Source: Candidatus Gastranaerophilales bacterium
GTDB taxonomy: Bacteria; Cyanobacteriota; Vampirovibrionia; Gastranaerophilales; Gastranaerophilaceae
Direction of reading: 5' to 3'
NCBI GenBank assembly: GCA_900769645.1
Contig: CAAGHI010000041.1
Location: forward strand, 1 to 64,000
DNA: 64,000 nucleotides
Within the stretch, counting starts at the first letter, position 1. Every line of letters begins with the position of its first letter. The notes beneath the pieces were generated by a model. The model saw nothing but the letters and a program-made list of their open reading frames with translations. It was not told where the DNA came from and searched no databases. Below, one piece after another: positions 18,961 to 27,158 of the stretch. The translations under genes and the position numbers were made by a program.

Positions 18961-19126
18961 TGAACACATACTCCAATAATTTTGTTTTATTAAACAACCA
19001 ATATCTTCCATGTTTTCCACAAACACCCTTAGGATATTGTCCAGCTTCAGCTTTTCTTTGTATTGTTCTAACGTCCGATTTTAGAAGTTTAGCAACTTCT
19101 TTTGTATTCAATATATCGAAATTCAT
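18947..19126 (-). CDS. xis: Excisionase / MerR-type HTH protein
   Basis: A 59-residue helix-turn-helix protein: MNFDILNTKEVAKLLKSD, then VRTIQRKAEAG and GKHGRYWLFNKTKLLEYV, matching the HTH_17/excisionase family that binds DNA next to attachment sites and biases integrase toward excision. ATG 19126 is preceded by AAAGGAG. It overlaps the integrase start, so the two are co-translated. Confidence 0.82.
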   Translation of the reverse strand: MNFDILNTKEVAKLLKSDVRTIQRKAEAGQYPKGVCGKHGRYWLFNKTKLLEYVFNECV

Positions 19127-19169
19127 TTTTATATCTCCTTTAATTTTTTATGTTTATTTTCTAAATAAC

Positions 19170-19223
19170 AAATAACAATTGGCTGGAATGTATTACTGTG
19201 AATACATTCCAGTATTGTTATTT
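19170..19223. repeat. Long two-part inverted repeat between xis and the ATPase gene
   Basis: AAATAACAAT at 19170-19179 pairs with ATTGTTATTT at 19214-19223, and inside it CTGGAATGTATT at 19183-19194 pairs perfectly with AATACATTCCAG at 19201-19212. It could terminate the ATPase transcript, or be a binding site for Int or Xis: the 16-mer TAAATAACAAATAACA (19162-19177) recurs inverted near the other end at 30609-30624. Confidence 0.7.
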
Positions 19224-19227
19224 ATAG

Positions 19228-21135
19228 TTATTCTTGCCCAAGTGAATTTTTAAAATCATTGAGCGACATTCCCCAATGAATGAAAAGATAGGTCATTACA
19301 TCACTCGAAGCTAAGTCTAATGTATAAGCATAAGCTTGACCTTTTGCGTTGTTAAAACGCTGTGTCTTACGTTTTACAAAGTATTTAGAAGCTGCGAGTT
19401 CTTCACCAAAAGTCTTTTTGTCAATGTATTTTTGAACATCGCCTTCCAACATCACATCATTATAAATTATAATGGAGTTAGCAAAGTCAAACGTGAATAA
19501 AAACTGTTTATCTTTTATTTCAGTATGAAAGTGAATTCCTTTTTTCAACTTTGACTTATTCAATAATGTTGGTAGTGATTTTAAAAACCGTTCTACAGGT
19601 GAATTTTCTTCTGCAAATAGATTGGCATACCAAGTACAATAATCTTTAAGCTTGGTATCTTTATCTGACAATATATGTCCCGAAAGACTTTCTAATACAA
19701 GTAAGCCTGTGTATGCAATAGCGATATTATTGCTTTCTCTATCTTTTGCTGATAAGAACTGTGATTTGATTAACCATTTCTCAACTTCATTTATTTTGTT
19801 AAAAATAGTTTCTTTATCAAGCTTCATAAGTTCCTCAACTATTTTAGAACGAGCGGTTTTATTTACAAACTTATCATCTATAAATTCTGTTGCTATGCCA
19901 CCATTCGGGAAGTAGATAGGCAAAAGCCTGTTATAAACTTTTGGCTTATCGCAAGGACAATAATTGGAAGAAAAGATAGCCGTTGTGTTAATTGGCATAC
20001 GGTTCATTACTGAACCATCATACATTTTTTCTCTAATACCGCCCTCATAGAACTGAACAATATTATTTTCAAACGCAGTACCTTGTGACTTATAAAGATC
20101 AAAATCATTTATAAGTACGGGAATTGCATTTGCTCTATGGCATTTCATTGCAATTGCATTGTCAGTACTATTTCCCATTGATACATTCTTGTTAGAAAAC
20201 CCAAAAAAGTTGCTGATAATTCCTTGTAAAATGCTTTTACCTTGTTTGGTAGCTCCATACAAGTATATTATTGGAAAACCTGCTCGTTTTTCCCAAATAT
20301 CATCAATGAATACTGTCATTAAAGCTGTTCCCAGACCAAGAAATACATCCAACCTATTTTTATAGACTTGTTCAGCTTGAAGCATAAACTCTTTTAGTAA
20401 GTGTTTAATATCAATATTTTCTAAACACATTTTAGGCAATCTATCTTTGCAACTGTCATCTAATTTAATAGTTTGTCCGTTTACACAAACAATACCATCT
20501 TCATTAGCAATAATCGTACCGTCTTTATCAACGTAACAGTTTTCATACAAGCGACCGTTAAAATCTTTGTATCGAACATTACCCGCATTTTTAAATACAA
20601 GTGTTGTCTCTGTTTTTTGTTGATTGATTTTTTCTTTAAGTAATAAAAAGGTTTCATCATTAAGATTTAGTAGTAATCTGTTATTTGTCCTATTTACTGC
20701 TTGAATAAAATCTGACGGTTTAGATTTTGCTCTACTATCTAACAAAATAGGTTTTGACAATTTCCCGTCTTTAAGCTTAAAGACTATGCAAATAGTCGCA
20801 ATCGGTTTTTCTTCCGTTCGATTGTTACTAATCAAAAGTTGCAAATCAATTTTATACGGAATTCCATTTGCAATTTTTGAGATTATTACATAAGGTATCT
20901 TTTTCTTTCCAATTTCACTTATTGAGTAGCAATAAGTTTCATCTTCATAGTAAAATAAGCACTTCTTTATCTCTGGAAGTTCAACCTTATCTGGAAGTAT
21001 TAAGCTAAAATCCGTTCCAAAACTTACAAACTTTGGTATAACGTCTTTTTTGGCTTCAAGCCAGTTTGCAAAATTTTCTTTTGCAAATGTTAACGGTGTT
21101 TTTACCGCTTTTATATCTTGAGCTTTTTTACTCAT
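19228..21135 (-). CDS. DUF927-like P-loop replication ATPase
   Basis: A 635-residue protein with a DUF927-type helicase-like domain. Walker A is GATKQGKS (residues 294-301) and Walker B IPVLINDFD (338-346); NTTAIFSSNYCP resembles a sensor-1 strand. It lies 14 bp downstream of the prim-pol gene, forming a primase + helicase module seen in plasmids, phages and satellites. The N-terminal 200 residues are probably a DNA- or primase-contact domain with no recognised family. Predicted role: replication of the excised element. Confidence 0.75.
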   Translation of the reverse strand: MSKKAQDIKAVKTPLTFAKENFANWLEAKKDVIPKFVSFGTDFSLILPDKVELPEIKKCLFYYEDETYCYSISEIGKKKIPYVIISKIANGIPYKIDLQLLISNNRTEEKPIATICIVFKLKDGKLSKPILLDSRAKSKPSDFIQAVNRTNNRLLLNLNDETFLLLKEKINQQKTETTLVFKNAGNVRYKDFNGRLYENCYVDKDGTIIANEDGIVCVNGQTIKLDDSCKDRLPKMCLENIDIKHLLKEFMLQAEQVYKNRLDVFLGLGTALMTVFIDDIWEKRAGFPIIYLYGATKQGKSILQGIISNFFGFSNKNVSMGNSTDNAIAMKCHRANAIPVLINDFDLYKSQGTAFENNIVQFYEGGIREKMYDGSVMNRMPINTTAIFSSNYCPCDKPKVYNRLLPIYFPNGGIATEFIDDKFVNKTARSKIVEELMKLDKETIFNKINEVEKWLIKSQFLSAKDRESNNIAIAYTGLLVLESLSGHILSDKDTKLKDYCTWYANLFAEENSPVERFLKSLPTLLNKSKLKKGIHFHTEIKDKQFLFTFDFANSIIIYNDVMLEGDVQKYIDKKTFGEELAASKYFVKRKTQRFNNAKGQAYAYTLDLASSDVMTYLFIHWGMSLNDFKNSLGQE

Positions 21136-21149
21136 ATTATTTTCTCCTT

Positions 21150-22010
21150 TTATTTTAATTTGTTACTACAATTCTTACATACCTCTGATACTTCGCTAAT
21201 CAATCTACAATTAACTGGGTATTTTTTAGCATACAAGAATTTCTTTTTTGTAGCAGTTTGGCTATAATCTTGGTGATTTTTACTGTATATATCAAATAAT
21301 TCTTCGCCATTGCTAAAATTATTTAATAGCCTAGCAAACATATGCCATTCGGGTTCACTTAATATTGATGATGAATCAACACATTCTTTTACAAATGGGC
21401 AATTATCATACATCTGTTTAAAATCTCCGTCTATACTTACAGGTTTGTAGTCGTTAAACGGAGAGTTTTTATCAGATTTATTAAGTTTGCTACTACTTGC
21501 AATATAATTAAGCCAAGTTGTTGGAAGCTTTGAAAATATAAACTTCCCATCTGGTGTAACTCCATCTATTGCTTGATAGTATTTCCCATTTACACATGAG
21601 CCATGAAACAGAACATAACCCGAAAATTTCACATCTACCGCAGGTGTAATTTTCCCAGTTGGCTTGTTATTTAAGCCTTTTGCAAGAAAAATTTTATGTA
21701 GCCCACCACGAGGTGTCTTTTGAGTATATGTGGGTGGTAAAGCTCCCAGTTCTTTTTCAAGTTCTTGAATAACATTAATACCCTCATACCCTTTTTCGAA
21801 GTCTTCGTCCATATCAATAGCAATCAATCCATTAGGCTCCATTGCGAAACCCACATTATAACCTTGTGCTAACGTTCCTGCGACGTCAAAACCTGCTCTC
21901 GCATTATGAAAGCCATTCTGACAAGCGGGTTGCTTGCCATTTGGTTTTACTTTAATAAAAGCAAGTTCATCTATCGAAAGAACGATTTTTTCCATTGCGT
22001 TATTTTGCAT
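21150..22010 (-). CDS. Prim-pol (bifunctional DNA primase/polymerase) protein
   Basis: The 286-residue protein has the N-terminal Prim-Pol domain of archaeo-eukaryotic-type primases: metal-binding D66 and D68 in GLIAIDMDED, H105 in TPRGGLHKIF, and D126 in AVDVKFSGYVLFHGS. A C-terminal region (CPFVKECV, EVCKNCSNK) may bind Zn. It synthesises primers for element replication together with the downstream ATPase. ATG 22010 follows GGAG; an internal ATG five codons in is less likely. Confidence 0.87.
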   Translation of the reverse strand: MQNNAMEKIVLSIDELAFIKVKPNGKQPACQNGFHNARAGFDVAGTLAQGYNVGFAMEPNGLIAIDMDEDFEKGYEGINVIQELEKELGALPPTYTQKTPRGGLHKIFLAKGLNNKPTGKITPAVDVKFSGYVLFHGSCVNGKYYQAIDGVTPDGKFIFSKLPTTWLNYIASSSKLNKSDKNSPFNDYKPVSIDGDFKQMYDNCPFVKECVDSSSILSEPEWHMFARLLNNFSNGEELFDIYSKNHQDYSQTATKKKFLYAKKYPVNCRLISEVSEVCKNCSNKLK

Positions 22011-22564
22011 GGTCGTTCTCCTTTTTTATTTAGTTTTCAACGTTCAATTTTGAAACTTTCCCAAGCCTCGCAAGAGTATTGCTACTCCTTTGAGGTAAGT
22101 TTCAATATGTAACGTAAATTGACCAATAGGGCTTGAAAGACTCTTTATTTTTTAGTATAATGATTTTGAAGAATTTAAATTACGGAGTCTTGGTCAATTT
22201 GCTAAGGCTCTTTTTATTTTGGTTTCATTTTTAGTCCCTTTCTGTTTTTCTCTTTGTGTTAGGTCTATTTTTTACTATTATAATTGGAATCTAACACCTT
22301 TTACACTTTGTAAATAACTGTAAACCCTTGTTATCAGCGGGTTTAAGCATTTTTTACTTCTTCATTAAATCATTTAAATTTTTCTTTTGCAAACCCAAAA
22401 GGCCAAAATTAAAAAAGTTGAAAATTAGGGTGAAATACCATTATAATAAGAATTTATCGATTTTCCATTTTCAGTCAAAAATTAGCCCATATTTCCCAAG
22501 TAAAGGAAATTACAAAAAATCTTAACAAAGGGTTAATAAAAATTTTACTCTGGCGTGTGTATAG
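22011..22564. other. Gene-free region of the element, candidate replication origin
   Basis: No convincing gene lies here. It contains a nested inverted repeat: AAATTGACCAA (22116-22126) with TTGGTCAATTT (22190-22200), and AAGACTC (22137-22143) with GAGTCTT (22185-22191), enclosing TATAAT at 22156-22161. A second small hairpin, AAACCC/GGGTTT, is near 22321-22345. Position next to prim-pol and AT-richness suggest an origin or a regulatory RNA; this is inference. Confidence 0.4.
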
Positions 22565-23359
22565 CTAAGAGTAATTGACGAAATTGTATAAATTAGATTT
22601 GGTTTTTGATATTTTAGCATATAGAAAATCATTTTCTTTAGCTCTATAACTGCGATTTGTTTCTTTTTTAATATCCAAAGGTTCAGAGTTAAAAACATAA
22701 CAAGTACTATACATTCGGTTTGGAGAATTATGTTGTTGACCTTTTGGAGAATACAACAATTTTTGAAGAGCAATGTTAGGAATAAAAGAAGAATAATAAG
22801 GATTATAAGGGCTTGTTAAATTAAGCATTTGAGTAAAAATTTTAGTCAAGTTGATATCTGCATTTAAGAGTTCTTTGACAAAAATAGAGTCTTTTCTGCA
22901 ATCCTTAGTTTCTCCATGAATTTTTTTATCATCTAACTTCCCTTTTATAAGTGGATTAAACTTGTTAAATTCAATTCTGTTGACACAGCAATCAACAATT
23001 TTTTTTCTTATCTCCCTCTTTATTCTAGAAACAGATGTTTTTATAAATTGCTGGTATGCCATCTTTTTTTGTATTTTTAAATTATTTTGGCAGTATGGAA
23101 CATGTTCCATAATTTGTTCTTCTGTATATCCAAATTCACTTGGATGATTAGTATTTAAATTAATGATTTCTTTAAGTAATTCATACTCTTTTCTCAAAAT
23201 AGTAACTTCAAATCCCCAAAATATAATTTTATTCTTGGGTAACATAATCAAAGGGTAAGATAATATTTTTTTATAGTAGCAATCATAAAAATCTTCTATA
23301 TCATCAAAATCTTCTTCCTTAGGAAAATTATCTAAAATTATTGTATGGTATTTTTTCAT
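22565..23359 (-). CDS. Unknown element protein, possible winged-helix
   Basis: 264 residues, not recognised. The N terminus is acidic (FPKEEDFDDIEDFYDCYY); residues ~50-115 read like a winged-helix DNA-binding domain (EYELLKEIINLN, TEEQIMEHVPYC), followed by a basic segment (SRIKREIRKKI). The C-terminal part is rich in Ser, Asn and Tyr. Its place beside the putative origin suits a replication initiator or regulator, but nothing in the sequence proves it. No Shine-Dalgarno is visible; TATAAT lies 11 nt before ATG 23359. Confidence 0.5.
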   Translation of the reverse strand: MKKYHTIILDNFPKEEDFDDIEDFYDCYYKKILSYPLIMLPKNKIIFWGFEVTILRKEYELLKEIINLNTNHPSEFGYTEEQIMEHVPYCQNNLKIQKKMAYQQFIKTSVSRIKREIRKKIVDCCVNRIEFNKFNPLIKGKLDDKKIHGETKDCRKDSIFVKELLNADINLTKIFTQMLNLTSPYNPYYSSFIPNIALQKLLYSPKGQQHNSPNRMYSTCYVFNSEPLDIKKETNRSYRAKENDFLYAKISKTKSNLYNFVNYS

Positions 23360-23423
23360 AATGAAAGTTTATTATAAATAAAGCAAAAAACAACCCAGAA
23401 AAGAATTTTTCTGGGTTTGTATA

Positions 23424-24758
23424 TTAATTATCCAATGAAACATTTCGCAGAATTTTTAATTGTTTTTCATATTTTTCATAAGTTTCTTCTGCTTTTTGTT
23501 CATCATAATCCGGAGCCCAGTTTAAGCCTTTTATATCCCACTCAATTAATTCTTTCATAAGTGGTTTTAGAGGTTCATATGCCTTTGCTTTCATTGAGCT
23601 AATTTTAGGAAGAGATTTAATAAAATCTTTTTCTGAACAAGGCTTCCAATCTGCATTTCCACGATAATTGTATGTACATTTGTCAGAATTTGGATTTACT
23701 GTATCAATCACAATACGCCCAATTTCATAATTAAAATTTTCTCCCCCATTTCCTGCTTGTTCATTTGTTTCTACTCGAAAAGCATATGTTTCTTCACTTG
23801 ATTTTTCATCTTTTTTAAATCTAATTACCTGATTAAAATTTTCATTATTACAAGTGTATTTTGTTGCATTATATGTCCCAACGTATTCATCATTTCCAGA
23901 GTATTCAAATTCTTGGTAACTTTCTGTTGCTCCACATTTAGAGAGAACAGATGTTATTGTTAAGTTATTATCTTCTATAATACAAGCTATACCTAATAAA
24001 ACTATACTTAATACTAATATAATACCAACTATGATATTACTAATAGTTGCCCACTTTCTTTGAACTTGAGTAAATTCTTCAATGCTTGTCCAACTTTTAT
24101 TTTTCCAAGCCCATTTATTTCCTTTGAAACCGCATACAAACATCCAAACAAAATTAAAGCAAGGTATCAATGTTAATAAAGTTAAATAACTTTTATTCGC
24201 AATTCCCCATATACAAGAAAACCAAAAGGCTCCCCAGTTAAATTTTCCATTTATTTCATTCGGGGATTTTGCTTGGTTCTCTGTTGAATATTTTTTGATA
24301 TTAGTAACTTGTTGTCCTAATTCATTTAATTCAACTTTCTTTTTATTTGTAATTTCTTCAAAATCTTTAGACTTTTTATTTAAATTTGGTAAAGAAAGTG
24401 CCCAAATAAGAGCCCCAATCCAAAAAATAACAGTAACACCTAAAAGAAAATTTAAGGCAAATATAGCGGGTGTATATTGAGTTCTTTTGTTATCTGCAAT
24501 TAACGACGGTAAAAAATATAAATGTAAAAGGATATAAATTGCAAATATTATAAGAATAATCCCGTCATTATATTGTAATGTAAACATGCATATTACTGTT
24601 ATTATACAAATAATCGCTTCTATCCATGCTCCCAAATGTAAACTTGCTTTTGGTTTATCTTTTTCTTGTAAAACTAACCATTCTCCACAATATTTACATT
24701 TCTGTACATTGATAGGAATTTCACTTCCGCAGTATGGACATGTTTTTGTATCAGACAT
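23424..24758 (-). CDS. Zinc-ribbon membrane protein with superinfection-immunity-like domain
   Basis: A 444-residue protein with an N-terminal double zinc ribbon (CPYCGSEIPINVQKCKYCGEW), then four or more helices. The segment IFALNFLLGVTVIFWIGALIWAL closely follows the Imm_superinfect (T4 Imm-type) consensus. A second block (FNWGAFWFSCIWGIANKSYLTL) resembles DUF2628-type membrane domains. The ~170-residue C-terminal part (from CGATESYQEF) is extracytoplasmic, with paired cysteines. Imm of T4 blocks DNA injection by related phages; a similar role here would protect host or satellite. ATG 24758 follows AAAGGAG, so the upstream in-frame ATG (24773) is rejected. Confidence 0.65.
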   Translation of the reverse strand: MSDTKTCPYCGSEIPINVQKCKYCGEWLVLQEKDKPKASLHLGAWIEAIICIITVICMFTLQYNDGIILIIFAIYILLHLYFLPSLIADNKRTQYTPAIFALNFLLGVTVIFWIGALIWALSLPNLNKKSKDFEEITNKKKVELNELGQQVTNIKKYSTENQAKSPNEINGKFNWGAFWFSCIWGIANKSYLTLLTLIPCFNFVWMFVCGFKGNKWAWKNKSWTSIEEFTQVQRKWATISNIIVGIILVLSIVLLGIACIIEDNNLTITSVLSKCGATESYQEFEYSGNDEYVGTYNATKYTCNNENFNQVIRFKKDEKSSEETYAFRVETNEQAGNGGENFNYEIGRIVIDTVNPNSDKCTYNYRGNADWKPCSEKDFIKSLPKISSMKAKAYEPLKPLMKELIEWDIKGLNWAPDYDEQKAEETYEKYEKQLKILRNVSLDN

Positions 24759-24778
24759 TTTTTCTCCTTTCAAATATG

Positions 24779-25054
24779 TTATTTACTATTTTGTTGTGGA
24801 ACATACAAGCCTTCATTAAACTTATTGAACTGTTCCATAGCATTGTCAAATGTTGATTTACTTTTTGAATACCACATTTGACAGCGACCGTTTGAATTTG
24901 AAATAGAAGCACAATAATGCGTTTTTGACTCTACACAGAAACCAAACATATTTTTACTTGTGCAAGGTCCAATTTCTTTTTCAGTAGTCATTCCTACTGC
25001 TAAAACAAATTGTCCGATAAGAATAGCCATTGTCAGAATTAAATACTTTTTCAT
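24779..25054 (-). CDS. Small secreted Cys-containing protein
   Basis: 91 residues: a clear signal peptide (KKYLILTMAILIGQFVLAVG), then a short mature chain with four cysteines (GPCTSKNMFGFCVESKTHYC, GRCQMWY) that could form two disulfides. It lies 20 bp upstream of the superinfection-immunity-like gene and is probably co-transcribed. No family recognised; an envelope-acting accessory of its neighbour is possible. Confidence 0.6.
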   Translation of the reverse strand: MKKYLILTMAILIGQFVLAVGMTTEKEIGPCTSKNMFGFCVESKTHYCASISNSNGRCQMWYSKSKSTFDNAMEQFNKFNEGLYVPQQNSK

Positions 25055-25159
25055 ATATTACCTCATATTTTGTATATAAATACCGAAAATACTTCTATTA
25101 TAAATAATATTAGCCATTTTTGTAGAATGTATTCGACTGAAAAATTGTAGCATATATTT

Positions 25160-25165
25160 TAAAAT
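25160..25165 (+). promoter_or_regulatory. -10 box of the XRE regulator, 6 nt before ATG
   Basis: TAAAAT ends exactly 6 nt before ATG 25172 and no ribosome-binding site is present, so a leaderless mRNA is predicted. Confidence 0.4.
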
Positions 25166-25171
25166 TTGTAA

Positions 25172-25381
25172 ATGGGTATAAAAGCAATACAAAATGAAAT
25201 AGGTCGTAGATTAAAAGCTTTAAGACGAGAAAAAGCTTTCTCACAGGAATTTGTTGCCAATGAAATTAAGCTATCAAGAGATCATCTTTCAAATATTGAA
25301 AATGGGAAATACCCATTGAATATAAAAACATTGTATAAACTAGCAGAATTTTACGGTGTCGATTTGAAGTATTTTTTCTAA
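25172..25381 (+). CDS. XRE-family HTH regulator
   Basis: 69 residues forming a single Cro/CI-type helix-turn-helix (RRLKALRREKAFSQEFVANE, LSRDHLSNIENGKYPLNIKTL). It is divergent from the secreted/immunity gene pair, the position of a repressor controlling both directions. In phage satellites such a small XRE protein is often the master regulator; that role here is inference. Confidence 0.85.
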   Translation: MGIKAIQNEIGRRLKALRREKAFSQEFVANEIKLSRDHLSNIENGKYPLNIKTLYKLAEFYGVDLKYFF

Positions 25382-25492
25382 TTGAATGATACAAAATTAT
25401 ATTGTGTATTATTCACTAATTTATCTCAATTTATTATTCCGATTACATTTGAGGTCATTTGTAACTGACTTTTAATATTTGTATGTACAAGG

Positions 25493-25533
25493 AATAATAC
25501 ATAATTTATAATATAAATATATTATGTATTATT
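25493..25533. repeat. 13-bp inverted repeat upstream of the minimal recombinase
   Basis: AATAATACATAAT (25493-25505) and ATTATGTATTATT (25521-25533) are perfect inverted copies with a 15-bp spacer. A third related word, TGTATTATTCACTA, is near 25404. The geometry fits a tyrosine-recombinase core site or a dyad operator. Confidence 0.6.
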
Positions 25534-25572
25534 GACTATGACTACATTTGAAGCATAGTAAGGACTTAATCA

Positions 25573-26136
25573 ATGGAATTTGTTCAACCGATTAGAAATT
25601 TAAAACAGATTGAAATAATCAAAAAGTTATTAAAATCGCAGAATATGAGAGATTATTGCTTGTTTGTTCTTGGGATAAATTCAGGGTTGCGAATAAGTGA
25701 TTTGTTGAAACTAAGAATTTCAGATATTGCAGAAAATGGGAAAATCAAAGATAGAATTCGTTTAAGAGAAAAGAAAACAAACAAGTTCAAAGATTTTCCA
25801 CTATCAACAAGCACGAAATCTGCATTGAAAGATTATCTCAAAACAAGAAATTATACAGAAGATGAGCCTTTATTCATATCACGAAAGAATAAAGGCTTTT
25901 TGTTACGACAGCAAGCATACAAGATTATAAATGACGTTGCAAAATCTGTTGGAATAAAAGAAAGAATTGGAACTCACACACTCAGAAAGACTTTTGGCTA
26001 TCATGCATATAATAACGGCTATGACATTACACTAATTCAAAAACTTTTCAACCATTCATCACCTGCCGTAACTCTAAGATACATAGGAATTACGCAAGAT
26101 GAAATGGACAACGTGTATTTGAGTTTGGATTTATAA
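25573..26136 (+). CDS. Minimal tyrosine recombinase (catalytic domain)
   Basis: 187 residues, essentially just the catalytic domain: SGLRISDLLKL (first Arg), GTHTLRKTFG (His-x-x-Arg), LFNHSSPAVTLRYIGI (His and nucleophilic Tyr). It lacks most of the N-terminal core-binding domain found in XerC/D or the element's own integrase. A second recombinase in a 13-kb element suggests an inversion or resolution function. Start ATG 25573. Confidence 0.85.
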   Translation: MEFVQPIRNLKQIEIIKKLLKSQNMRDYCLFVLGINSGLRISDLLKLRISDIAENGKIKDRIRLREKKTNKFKDFPLSTSTKSALKDYLKTRNYTEDEPLFISRKNKGFLLRQQAYKIINDVAKSVGIKERIGTHTLRKTFGYHAYNNGYDITLIQKLFNHSSPAVTLRYIGITQDEMDNVYLSLDL

Positions 26137-26370
26137 CTAGTCTATTTTGCCTAAATCTGCTTGTTTCTTTGCATTTGCTCTTTTGATTAAATCACTAATC
26201 GAAGTCAAATTATTCTTTTCATCCTCTTGCACTGGGTGTTTTGCAAAAGACTTGAAATATGGTAATGTTTTAATCAATTCTTGTGCTTGATATTGGCTGT
26301 TTGCACAAATTTTTACTTCGATATTTCCGCCTGCTACTGTCGGTACGATTGTTGCTTTATATGTTCTCAT
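26137..26370 (-). CDS. Small unknown protein
   Basis: 77 residues starting RTYKATIVPTVAGGNIEVKI, with a Lys/Ala-rich C terminus. AAGGAG precedes ATG 26370. It begins one base after the convergent recombinase stop. No family is recognised; short beta-rich proteins of this kind are common in mobile elements. Confidence 0.55.
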   Translation of the reverse strand: MRTYKATIVPTVAGGNIEVKICANSQYQAQELIKTLPYFKSFAKHPVQEDEKNNLTSISDLIKRANAKKQADLGKID

Positions 26371-26426
26371 GGTATGTCTCCTTACATTAAAAATTAAGAA
26401 GATTTTACTTTTTTAAATAAAGGGAC

Positions 26427-26477
26427 TTGAAAAATTGCACCAAATTTGGTACAATGATATTATGATATAATTATATC
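26427..26477 (+). promoter_or_regulatory. Antitoxin promoter with two palindromes
   Basis: TTGAAA (26427-26432) and TACAAT (26450-26455) are 17 bp apart. ACCAAATTTGGT (26439-26450) is a perfect palindrome inside the spacer, and GATATAATTATATC (26464-26477) a second one just after the -10 box. These are candidate operators for autoregulation by the HTH antitoxin. Confidence 0.6.
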
Positions 26478-26506
26478 AAGATAACAATATATTATAAGGT
26501 GATAAT

Positions 26507-26791
26507 ATGATTGATAAAAAACATATAGGTTCAAATTTTGACAGTTTTCTTGAAGAAGAAGATATTCTTCAAGAGTCAGAAGCTGTTGCTCTAAAACGGG
26601 TTATTGCTTATGCTTTAGAAGAAAAAATGAAAGCTGATAATATTTCAGTCAATCGTTTAGCAAGAGAACTTGAAACTTCAAGAACCGCTATTTGTCGTAT
26701 TTTAGACCCCGAAAATACATCAATAACTTTAAATACAATCGAAAAAGTTGCTAAATATCTTGGCAAAAGAATTATCTTATCTTTTGCATAA
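26507..26791 (+). CDS. HTH antitoxin (HigA/XRE type)
   Basis: 94 residues. A C-terminal Cro-type HTH (NISVNRLARELETSRTAICRILDPENTSITL) follows an N-terminal acidic stretch, as in HTH antitoxins paired with Gp49-like toxins. It should bind its own promoter and neutralise the toxin. Unusually, it faces its toxin: the two genes converge and overlap by 15 bp at their 3' ends. A ribosome site (AAGG) precedes ATG 26507. Confidence 0.8.
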   Translation: MIDKKHIGSNFDSFLEEEDILQESEAVALKRVIAYALEEKMKADNISVNRLARELETSRTAICRILDPENTSITLNTIEKVAKYLGKRIILSFA

Positions 26792-27133
26792 TTCTTTGTA
26801 GCGTTTGATAGCGACATCTAATTCTTTTTTAGGGGTTTCCTGTGTTTTCTTGATAAATGCGTGTAAAAGCACCATTGTGTTATCTTCAACATAAAATATG
26901 ACTCTTGCAATACCGTTTGAAATATTACAACGAACTTCTTCAAGTCCACCAGTACCATGAAGAACACGAGTTAACGGCATTCCGATAGGATAACCATACT
27001 GAACTGTCTTGATATCAAAACCAATTGTACGCATATCTTCTTTTGGTAAGCTTTTCAACCATTCTCTAACAGGTTCATTACCCGAACTTGTTGCGTAAAA
27101 ATATACTTCCAATGCTGTTTTGCGTTCTGTCAT
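26777..27133 (-). CDS. Gp49/RelE-superfamily toxin
   Basis: 118 residues of the phage-derived Gp49-like toxin family (HigB/RelE fold): EVYFYATSSGNEPVREWLKSLPKED, the core GMPLTRVLHGTGGLEEVRCN, and FYVEDNTMVLLHAFIKKTQETPKKEL. Such toxins cut mRNA at the ribosome. The start MTERK (27133) is chosen over an ATG 12 codons upstream, which would run through the promoter: a perfect TATAAT ends 6 nt before 27133. This makes a toxin with a leaderless message convergent to its antitoxin. Confidence 0.82.
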   Translation of the reverse strand: MTERKTALEVYFYATSSGNEPVREWLKSLPKEDMRTIGFDIKTVQYGYPIGMPLTRVLHGTGGLEEVRCNISNGIARVIFYVEDNTMVLLHAFIKKTQETPKKELDVAIKRYKELCKR

Positions 27134-27139
27134 GTGTTG

Positions 27140-27145
27140 ATTATA
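27140..27145 (-). promoter_or_regulatory. -10 box of the toxin gene, predicted leaderless
   Basis: TATAAT on the minus strand, exactly 6 nt before the ATG at 27133. Confidence 0.6.
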
Positions 27146-27158
27146 ACATAATAGATTT

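Noticed and set aside
22328..22525. 65-codon open frame in the element's gap
   Set aside because: Lys/Phe-rich translation of AT-rich DNA with no ribosome site and no domain.
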